Shown piece after piece: positions 16,270 through 24,500 of a stretch of 64,000 bases of DNA. The translations under genes were made by a program, and so were the position numbers. Each line of letters begins with the position of its first letter. Within the stretch, counting starts at the first letter, position 1. This DNA comes from DAHVFY01 sp040388665. GTDB taxonomy: Bacteria; Chlamydiota; Chlamydiia; Chlamydiales; Rhabdochlamydiaceae. The notes under the pieces were generated by a model that did no database searches, was not told the DNA's origin, and was given only the letters and a program-made list of their open reading frames with translations. The stretch lies in assembly GCA_040388665.1 (NCBI GenBank), contig JAZKBL010000013.1, positions 1-64,000 of the forward strand, read 5' to 3'.

Positions 16270-18309
16270 TCATAACTTCTCTATAGCTTTTAAGATCTCT
16301 TCTTTTTCTGTAAGTGGCGGCAAGCACTTATCTTGAAGGCAAATGTATACGGCAGTCTTCCCCTCGATGGGGATTTTTTCGCTATGATTTGTCAAAATGC
16401 CTTCTAAGTCCTTATCTGCAGATTTCTTCCAAAGTATTGCTAAATGGGGAATAAATCCTTTTTCAAGCGCTTCTTTAATTTCTGTCTCATTTGTACATGC
16501 TTCATTGCAGGCAATGACGACAAGCGGTGCTTTTACATCAAGATAGCGCTGCAGCGCAATAAAATGGTAGCACGCACCGGGAGGATATGCTGTCATGTGA
16601 GCTTCTGCTGCTTTTAAGATATCTTCTACTTGATGCAGGTAGTCTTCATTTTGTGTGATTTGATAAAAGCGCAAGAGATTTTCAGCATGTACGGCATTGC
16701 CGGAGGGCTCTGCACCATCATAAAATTCACATTTGCGTACAAGAAGTTTGGAAGACGGATCTGTTTGATAAAATGCCCCTTTTTCTGCTTTAAACTCTAT
16801 TTCCAAAAGAGTTGTCATTTCTTCTGCCCATTTAAGCCACTTAGAACCGCACCCATATTCAAAAAGGCTAAGACACGCTTTAATCATATAGGCGTAATCA
16901 TCAAGGCTTGCAGGGAATTTTGATTCTCCATCACGGAATCTGCGTAAAAGGTGCCCATCTCGCCAAAGATTTTTATGAATGAACTCAGCTGAGTTTATCG
17001 CAGCTGTTTTATATGTCTCATTATGAAAAGCTGCTGCTGCGTGAATGAGAAGATCGATTGCAAGCCCATTCCAGCCAGAAATCACTTTATCATCTTTAAA
17101 GGGGTGGGTTCTCGTATTGCGTTTTTTAAAAAGAAGCTCTTTTGTTTTAACGAGCCGCTCTTGCAAATTTTTATCGAGTTCTTCAACAGGGATTTGTAAA
17201 TGCAAAACAGATCTTCCTTCAAAATTTCCTTGAGCTGTCACTCCATAACATCTACAAAAAAGCAATGTGTCATCTTTTCCAAGAACTTCTTCGATTTCGT
17301 TTGGGGTCCATGTGTAAAATAGTCCTTCGTGACCCTCTGTGTCCGCATCTTGAGCAGAATAAAACCCTCCTTCAGAATGGGACATTTCTCGAAGTAGATA
17401 CTGAATGATCCCCTCACATACTTGCGCATAAAAAGGTTTTTGTGTGAAACGCCAGGCATCTAAATAGGTGCGCGCTAAAATGGCATTGTCATAAAGCATT
17501 TTTTCAAAATGAGGAATCAGCCATTTTTCATCGACGCTATATCTTGAAAATCCGCCCCCGATTTGATCGTAAATGCCGCCTTGCGCCATCTTATCTAGTG
17601 TCAGCTCTGCATAAAATTGAGATCTGCTTTCATTATTTAAACGGGAAAATGCGAGAAAAAGCAGCACTTGATAGCCAAGTGGAAATTTTGGCTCTCCTTT
17701 AATCCCTCCATAAATGGGGTCTGCAAGATCAAAAAGGATCTCAATCCCATTTGTAAGAGTTTCTGCATTAGGAAGAGTGGACCCTGCTGTGTGTTTAGAA
17801 ATCTGCATGAACAGTTCGATCATTTTCTCTGCTTGCTCGATGAGCTTTGCTCTCTCTTCGCTCAGCCATAGCAATTTGATTTGCTCGACAAATTCGTTAA
17901 GTCCCATCATGCCGCGACGCGATTTGGGAGGAAGGTAGGTCACAGCAAAAAAAGGTTTTAAATCAGGTGTAAGAATCACGTTTAAAGGCCAACCTCCAGC
18001 TGAGGACATAAGAGCTTGAGCAAACTCCATGTAAATGCTATCGACCCCGGGAAGCTCTTCTCTATCGACTTTAATATTGATGAACGTGTCGTTCATCATT
18101 TTTGCAACATCAGGGCTTTCAAAAGACTCTGTCTCCATGACGTGACACCAGTGGCATGTCGCGTATCCAATCGAGAGAAAAATCGGCTTTTGCTCTTTTT
18201 CAGCTGCATCAAACGCTTCTTGACCCCATGGATACCACTCAACGGGATTATGCGCATGCTGCAAAAGATAAGGAGATTTTTCATGGATAAGACGGTTTGT
18301 GAATGTCAT
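16270..18309 (-). CDS. YyaL/DUF255 thioredoxin-fold protein (SSP411 family)
   Basis: A 679-aa protein. I start at ATG 18309 (MTFTNRLIHEKSPYLLQHAHNPVEW...), the canonical family N terminus; the extra upstream residues in the open frame belong to rodZ sequence. The ATG overlaps the rodZ stop as ATGA. Residues about 1-160 are a thioredoxin-like DUF255 domain with CHWC in GYATCHWCHVMETESF. The remainder is an (alpha/alpha)6 barrel (GGIYDQIGGGFSRYSVDEKWLIPHFEKMLYDNA and FYSAQDADTEGHEGLFYTW). The biochemical role of the family is not settled. Gene and family are secure. Confidence 0.92.
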   Translation of the reverse strand: MTFTNRLIHEKSPYLLQHAHNPVEWYPWGQEAFDAAEKEQKPIFLSIGYATCHWCHVMETESFESPDVAKMMNDTFINIKVDREELPGVDSIYMEFAQALMSSAGGWPLNVILTPDLKPFFAVTYLPPKSRRGMMGLNEFVEQIKLLWLSEERAKLIEQAEKMIELFMQISKHTAGSTLPNAETLTNGIEILFDLADPIYGGIKGEPKFPLGYQVLLFLAFSRLNNESRSQFYAELTLDKMAQGGIYDQIGGGFSRYSVDEKWLIPHFEKMLYDNAILARTYLDAWRFTQKPFYAQVCEGIIQYLLREMSHSEGGFYSAQDADTEGHEGLFYTWTPNEIEEVLGKDDTLLFCRCYGVTAQGNFEGRSVLHLQIPVEELDKNLQERLVKTKELLFKKRNTRTHPFKDDKVISGWNGLAIDLLIHAAAAFHNETYKTAAINSAEFIHKNLWRDGHLLRRFRDGESKFPASLDDYAYMIKACLSLFEYGCGSKWLKWAEEMTTLLEIEFKAEKGAFYQTDPSSKLLVRKCEFYDGAEPSGNAVHAENLLRFYQITQNEDYLHQVEDILKAAEAHMTAYPPGACYHFIALQRYLDVKAPLVVIACNEACTNETEIKEALEKGFIPHLAILWKKSADKDLEGILTNHSEKIPIEGKTAVYICLQDKCLPPLTEKEEILKAIEKL

Positions 18310-18722
18310 AACACGCCTAAATACCTCGCTGCATACCAGGCAATCACAATGACGACAACAGAGAATCCAGCCCAAAGCAGGTTAGGAAACCATTTTACAC
18401 CACCACCCATGCTGCCGCGCACTTCAAGCGTGCCGATACCATAAGAAAACTCATGTTTTTCTGCGGGCATTTTAAAAGCCAAGGGGTGTTGCTCCATCAT
18501 TTTATCTGTATCGATTCCAAGAAATACTGCGTACTGTTTCATAAATCCAAGAGCGTAAACGGAAGAAATAAATTCGCTGACTCTCCCCTCTTCAATGCTT
18601 TCAAGATAACTCGCTCTAATCGATGTAGAGTTTTCAACTTCTTTTAAAGAAAGATGTAACTCTTTGCGTTTGGCTTTAAGTAGGACGCCTACTTTTTTAA
18701 TATCGTCATTCATAACCTTCAC
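18306..18722 (-). CDS. rodZ: RodZ-like membrane-anchored HTH protein, short form
   Basis: A 138-aa protein. Residues about 10-80 are a RodZ-type helix-turn-helix (LLKAKRKELHLSLKEVENSTSIRASYLESIEEG, then SSVYALGFMKQYAVFLGID). A single membrane helix follows at about 113-133 (LLWAGFSVVVIVIAWYAARYL), and the protein stops at once. RodZ links MreB filaments to the membrane. The periplasmic domain of E. coli RodZ is missing; chlamydial RodZ is likewise short. The start could be M1 or the second Met (MNDD). Translation is coupled to the following yyaL-like gene. Confidence 0.85.
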   Translation of the reverse strand: MKVMNDDIKKVGVLLKAKRKELHLSLKEVENSTSIRASYLESIEEGRVSEFISSVYALGFMKQYAVFLGIDTDKMMEQHPLAFKMPAEKHEFSYGIGTLEVRGSMGGGVKWFPNLLWAGFSVVVIVIAWYAARYLGVL

Positions 18723-18735
18723 TCTCCCCGAGTTT

Positions 18736-18858
18736 GATACACAAGTAAACTCAAAAATTGGTTTTTGGCTGCACCGGCATCTCTACCTTTGAAACCGCCT
18801 GTCAAATCTAGCGCGCCGGTTTTGCCGAAATTCCAATTTTTGAATTCACCTGTGTATT
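18736..18858. repeat. Long imperfect inverted repeat
   Basis: Arms 18736-18761 and 18833-18858 match as reverse complements at 22 of 26 positions, and pairing continues inward (TTTTGGCTGCACCGGC against GCCGGTTTTGCCGAAATT). The structure lies between the divergent rodZ and rnhC. It is unlike the CTTTGCG repeats. It could be a degenerate mobile miniature element or a leader hairpin. Confidence 0.75.
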
Positions 18859-18927
18859 AAATCCGAATGTATCATAAGTTCGCAAAGATATCTTGCGTTT
18901 TTTTGTTAAACTTAAGAAAATACCGAC

Positions 18928-19821
18928 ATGTCATCTTGTTTTGTTACAGAAATTAATCTTCATCTGAAAGACAAACTTAAAGAAGATCTTTTGACCCAAG
19001 GTTTTCAGCTTACAACTCCTCCTTATACGGTTTTTTCTGCAAAAAAAAATGGAGTGTCGTGCACCTTATATACTTCAGGAAAACTCACTGTGCAGGGCAA
19101 AGGAAAAGATGAGTTCATTAGCTTCTACCTCGAACCTGAAATCTTAGGAAATCTTAGCTATTCTCATCCGGAGATATCCCTTGATTTGACTCCGCGCATT
19201 GGCATCGATGAAGCGGGCAAAGGAGATTACTTTGGACCTCTTTGCATTGCCGGCATACAAGCAAATGGGAATCAGATTAAAGAGCTCATGGCTTTAGGTG
19301 TTCGCGATAGCAAAAAAATGAATGACAATGTCATCAAAACGTTAAGTCATAAAATCAAACAGAAAGTTCCCTACACAATCGTCCGTCTAACTCCTAAAAA
19401 ATACAACGAGCTCTACGAAAAATTCCATAATTTGAATAAACTTCTCGCTTGGGGGCATGCAACTGCCATTGGTGATCTTGTCGAAAAAACAGGATGCCGC
19501 AATGCCATCATTGATCAGTTTGCCGATGAATCTGTCGTGATTGTCGCTCTTAAAAACAAACGATTAGACATTAATCTTACGCAACGGCACCGGGGTGAAG
19601 AGGATTTGGTCGTAGCTGCAGCGTCTATTTTAGCAAGATCGGCTTTTCTTGAAGGGATGGAAGAGCTTAGCAATAATGTCTCGATGGTCCTTCCTAAAGG
19701 CGCTGCAGCCCATGTGATTCAAGCTGCAAAAAATCTTGTTGCTAAACATGGAAAAGAAGTGTTACAAGTTGTTGCTAAGTTGCATTTTAAAATGACGCAT
19801 GAAGTTTTAGGAAATGCTTAA
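18928..19821 (+). CDS. rnhC: Ribonuclease HIII
   Basis: A 297-aa protein with an N-terminal TBP-like DUF3378 substrate-binding domain (residues 1-85) and a C-terminal RNase H fold. Catalytic acidic residues are Asp94 and Glu95 in RIGIDEAGKGDYFGPL, with further acids at Asp127 (RDSKK) and Asp197 (IIDQF). It cleaves RNA in RNA-DNA hybrids, acting in primer and R-loop removal. The ATG at 18928 fits the family N terminus. Its last 8 bases overlap recN. Confidence 0.93.
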   Translation: MSSCFVTEINLHLKDKLKEDLLTQGFQLTTPPYTVFSAKKNGVSCTLYTSGKLTVQGKGKDEFISFYLEPEILGNLSYSHPEISLDLTPRIGIDEAGKGDYFGPLCIAGIQANGNQIKELMALGVRDSKKMNDNVIKTLSHKIKQKVPYTIVRLTPKKYNELYEKFHNLNKLLAWGHATAIGDLVEKTGCRNAIIDQFADESVVIVALKNKRLDINLTQRHRGEEDLVVAAASILARSAFLEGMEELSNNVSMVLPKGAAAHVIQAAKNLVAKHGKEVLQVVAKLHFKMTHEVLGNA

Positions 19822-21397
19822 GTTTCTTAGAATCAAAAATCTTGTTCTGATTGAAGAGTGTACTGTTGAACTTAAGAAAGGACTCAATATCCTTTCAGGG
19901 GAAACCGGCTCTAGTAAAACCGCTTTTTTAGAAGCGATTGCGCTTGTCATTGGAGAGCGCGTAGATAATTCCATCATTCGCCACGGAAAAGACAAAGCAT
20001 CCGTTGAAGCAGCTTTTGACATTGAAAAAGAATCTACTGTTCATGAAGCGCTTAACTCTGCCGGCATCGAATTTGACCCTTCAGAATTTCTCGTACTTCG
20101 AAGAGAAATTGCAAAACAAGGACGTAGTCGTGCTTTTATCAACTGTCAGATGGTTCCCTTGTCTATTTTGCAAAAAATAGGCTCTTTTCTTATCGACATC
20201 ATCGGTCAGCATTCCCATCAAGAACTCCGCGCGCATGATAAAGAGCGCTCTCTTCTTGATTTGTTCTGTGACAGTAAAGAAGATGTTTTATTATTCAAAC
20301 ATGCATGGCTACAAGAAAAGGAAAAAGAAGAAAATCTTGGCGCTCTGTTACAAGAAGCATCAAAACGGGAACGTATTTTAGAAACTGTGAATAGAGAGCT
20401 TACAGAACTTGAAAATGCAGCGCTTCAAGAAGGAGAAGAAGAAACTCTATTTGAAGAGTACAATCGCTTAGCTCACGTCCAAGAGCTAACAGAAAAATGC
20501 ACGCTTCTTTATGAAGGAATCTCTGAAATTCCATCAACTCTTGCTAGATACCAGCAAATCTCCCTGCAACTCACAGCCATTGACTCTTCTTTGGAGGATA
20601 GTAGCACTCTTCTTCAAGAAGCGCTTATTGCCCTTAAAGAGACCTCCCATTCGCTTAAATGTTACTTAGGCCGCCTTGAGAGCGACCCTGCTCGATTTGG
20701 ACTCCTTGAGGAAAGACTTAAAGTGATCGATCAACTCAAGCGCAAATATGGTGATCCTGTCCAATATCTCATAGAACTTCATTCTAAGAATGACCACCTA
20801 GAAAACTTAGATAGAGAAATCGAAGAAGCAAAAGTTGCTTTAAAGACATCTCAAGCAAAAACAAAAAAACATGCTGAACAGCTTACAAAAAAACGTAAAG
20901 AGGGCGCTTTAGAGTGGGCAAAGCTTCTGACTGAATCTCTGCGCGCCCTTAACATGCCCCACGCCGAGCTTCAGATTAAAGTTGAATCATACCAACGCTC
21001 GCTCTCTGGCGAAGATGCTGTCCACTTTTGGTTAAGTCCCAATCAAGGTGAATTGTCAATGGCAGTTAAAGAGCACGCAAGCGGCGGCGAGCTGTCACGT
21101 CTACTGTTTGCCATCAAAACCACTCTTGCAGAGAAAAACAACACGCCAACGTTGATTTTTGATGAAATTGACGCCAACGTTGGAGGTAAGACGGCGGCAA
21201 TCATTGGACTAAATTTAAGAGAACTTGGGCGTCATCGCCAGGTGCTATGTATCACACATTTTCCTCAGGTCGCATCCTCTGCCGATCATCACCTGCGCGC
21301 TTACAAAGAAGAAAAAGAAGGGCGCACCCACGCCTTTATTACACCGCTTGATGCTGTAGCAAGAGCTCTTGAGCTCGAGCGTATGCTCGGCAAATAA
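19814..21397 (+). CDS. recN: DNA repair protein RecN
   Basis: A 527-aa SMC-like ATPase. The N-terminal half begins MLKFLRIKNLVLIEECTVELKKGLNILSGETGSSKT; a coiled-coil middle runs from about 155 to 370; the C-terminal half has HASGGELSRLLFAIK (signature), TLIFDEIDANVGGKTA (Walker B and D-loop) and CITHFPQVASSADHH. The Walker A reads GETGSSKT instead of the canonical GETGAGKS; the DNA at about 19900 is unambiguous. RecN acts at double-strand breaks with RecA. Slightly shorter than E. coli RecN (553 aa). Coupled to rnhC and followed by a strong terminator. Confidence 0.92.
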   Translation: MLKFLRIKNLVLIEECTVELKKGLNILSGETGSSKTAFLEAIALVIGERVDNSIIRHGKDKASVEAAFDIEKESTVHEALNSAGIEFDPSEFLVLRREIAKQGRSRAFINCQMVPLSILQKIGSFLIDIIGQHSHQELRAHDKERSLLDLFCDSKEDVLLFKHAWLQEKEKEENLGALLQEASKRERILETVNRELTELENAALQEGEEETLFEEYNRLAHVQELTEKCTLLYEGISEIPSTLARYQQISLQLTAIDSSLEDSSTLLQEALIALKETSHSLKCYLGRLESDPARFGLLEERLKVIDQLKRKYGDPVQYLIELHSKNDHLENLDREIEEAKVALKTSQAKTKKHAEQLTKKRKEGALEWAKLLTESLRALNMPHAELQIKVESYQRSLSGEDAVHFWLSPNQGELSMAVKEHASGGELSRLLFAIKTTLAEKNNTPTLIFDEIDANVGGKTAAIIGLNLRELGRHRQVLCITHFPQVASSADHHLRAYKEEKEGRTHAFITPLDAVARALELERMLGK

Positions 21398-21400
21398 AGA

Positions 21401-21439
21401 AAAATCACAGACTAAAGAAGGAGTCCGTGATTTTTTTTC
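21401..21439 (+). terminator. Intrinsic terminator of rnhC-recN
   Basis: Arms 21403-21413 and 21422-21432 pair with one mismatch and an 8-base loop, followed by a T run to 21438, just after the recN stop. Confidence 0.9.
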
Positions 21440-21504
21440 TTGGGTATACTTTTATGGATTCATTGTGTTAACATCTTGTTCTTTAAATTTTAGGTTTTTA
21501 ACAT

Positions 21505-24500
21505 ATGTCAATGATAATTTCTTCTAATTCTGTTTCGGTACAACATATAAATTCAGAAGTTGCTGCCATAAAACCTCCTAAAAACCTTCCTCTAGAGGGC
21601 GAAGCACTTGAAAAATTTGATGAATTAAACTCTATAATGCTTACCTGCAATGAAGCTTTGAGCAAAGACAAAATCCCTTTTCGAGTCGATACTTTTCGTG
21701 ATCAGTTAATTAACCGATTCCTCAATTTAAAAATCATTCCGATTGAACATTATTTTTATGGGACAGGAGCAAGCCCGAGGAAAGCTTATAATGATATTGA
21801 TATCGGCATCAAAGTACGTAATGACGCAGATTTGGAACAAGCACCTCGAGCAATTGTTTATACTTTAAAACAGTTGGGACATGAACAATATCTCATTGAA
21901 GAAACCCGTTATTCAGATGATAAAAAATCCGTTACCATTACAATAAGCACCCATCCCAAGAAATTGGATATTGTTGTTATCAAAGAAGAGCCTGAAGATG
22001 CTATCGAAGATAAGCCGAAAATTCTTTGTGATTCTTCCGTGACTTGTCGCCACATTGTTTCATGCGATGGCGTTAATTTTGTCAGAGTCTTAGGCGAATA
22101 TGACATCAAAGAAGCTGAAGACTTGCTTGAGATAAGTAAATTTACAATAAAACCCCTTGCACATGCACTCATAATGGCTAATGGTCTTTTTCGTTACTGC
22201 AAGCTGCTCATGAAAGGGCTTTTAGGGGATAATGAAGAAATTGAATCGACATTCTGTCAAGGATTTGCAAATAAATACATCCATCCAAACTTTGAAGAAG
22301 GCAGGCATTTAATTGAAAGAATCCTGACGTTTACTAAAAAATTCTCTCAACCAGAGGCTTTAGCTTTTCTTCTTACACTTGAAAACGTGTTATCACGATC
22401 TGAACTTCGCGATAAAGAAACCTATTGCTCGATTCTTCGATCTTTTATTCCCAATTGGGATGAAGAAAAAACAGCTATTTTTCTAGACGCTTGTGGTAAC
22501 GATTACAAGAAAATTGAAGATAAAACAAAACCTCATTTACCACCCCGTTATCTCTTGCACACAAAAGATACGAGCCTTGCAATAGAACCCTCCCCGTCTT
22601 GCATAAAAGATCTTCTTTCAAAAAACACATTGGAAGATACGCGTTTAGCTCTTGATTTCATAGAAAATATGAACGACTACCCTGCTGAAATCTTAAGCAC
22701 AGTATTGCGATCAGCTGTAAAGTATGACATGCAGCTCATAGCAACTACGCTTTTCTATAACAATATTGGAAAGCTCTTTCAACTCGATAAAAACAAATTA
22801 CTGTCTTTGACTCGAGTTTTTCCAAAAAGCAGATACGCTCATCTTGTACAATTACTCTTAACTCAAGACTTGCTCAGATACATCGATGCTCTTGACGATT
22901 ACTTTCAAGGAAAAGGTCTTGAAACAAAAAAAGAGCAAGAAAAACTGCTTAAATTAGCTAAGGTTCCTTTACAATTTAACCATGAAAATATCATCGAAGA
23001 CTTGCTTGATTCGTCAAATATGGAGTGGTTTAGTATCGGCCTTAAAAAAACATCTTCAGAAAGGATCATCAGATACATTCTGGAAAGTGATCTTCTTGAA
23101 AACCGCAAAGACCTCATTATCGAAAAAATCCTGGCATGTCACCATGTTAATCCTATGGATTTGATCAAGTGTTTAGATAAGCTTGGTTGGGATGCACAGC
23201 TAAATCCTCTTATAAAAACAGAAATTAGCGCAGCTATTACAACGGGAAATTTTGGCTTTGCATGTCAACTTTTAGAAAAAGGAAATCTTTTGCTATCAGA
23301 AAAGCTTACCTTTGCTCTTCAGATTGAACCAAAAAATCGCAGTCATTTTTGGTTAGAAATTACCAGAATAGAACACCTCCTTGCAAAAGGCTCATTAAAA
23401 ACCGTGAACTTAGCTCTTGGTTTCATAAAAGGAATGCAAAATTGTCCAGCTGAAACTATAGAAAAAGGAATACGTGCTGCTATAAAATATAAGATGTTAG
23501 GCATTGCGCACGACCTTTTTCACGATAACATCGCACAGCTCTTTACCCTTGATAGAGCACAGCTATTCTCTTTAGTACAAATATTTTCAAAAAACAAATA
23601 TGTTAGTCTTGTAAAACACCTTCTCAATCGAGATTTATCCGCGTATATCTATGCCCTTAAAGATTATTTCCAAAATAAAGGCTCTGAAGCGAGAAAAGAA
23701 CAAGAATATCTGCTTAAACTAGCAGATGTTCCTCTGCAGTTGAACAATGATGATATCGTTGAAGACTTACTCAGGTCATCAAGCAAAGAGTGGTTTGTAA
23801 TCGGTCTTAACAAAACGTCTTCCAAAAGAATCATGGAATATCTAATAGAAAATGACGTCCCTGAAAATTATAAAGACGTTATCATCGAAAAACTTCTTAC
23901 CTACGATGGTTCTAATCCGATCGTTCTTATCAAGTGCCTAAATAAATTTGGTTGGGATGCACAGCTAAATCCTCTTATAAAGTCACACATTATCGCATCT
24001 CTTGAAATAGGAAATTTTGACTTTGTTTACCAGCTTTTAGAAAAAGGAAAGCTTTTGCCATCAGAAAAACTTTTCTTTGCACTTCAGATCAAAACAGAAC
24101 ATAGCGGTCATTTATGTTTTAGCCTCGCTCAAAATAGCAATCTTTCTGATCAAGAAAAAGTGTTTTTTCACCTCATTGAAACAGGACTCTTTGAAAAAGC
24201 TCTTAACTTAGTTGATAAGATCTCGATTCCAAAATTGATAAACGCCTTAACAAAAATTCGTGAAAAAAGTCTAAGTAAAGGATCAGTCTATCTTTCTGAT
24301 CTTATTTTAAGCACGATTCTATCAGAAAATGCAGCGCCTAGCATGTCTATAATGATCACCGGCATAGAGCAATTAGTACGCGCTTCTATGTACTCTCGAG
24401 TCTTTTTTTATCTTAAAGTACATTTTAAAAACAGACCTCACAAAGATAAAATAGAAATATTGAGGGTTCTTGAAAATATTCCGGCCATTGCTTTTTTTCT

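Noticed and set aside
18881..18910. Terminator-like sequence before rnhC
   Set aside because: CGCAAAGATATCTTGCG followed by T is a perfect-centre palindrome with no loop and no upstream rightward gene to terminate.
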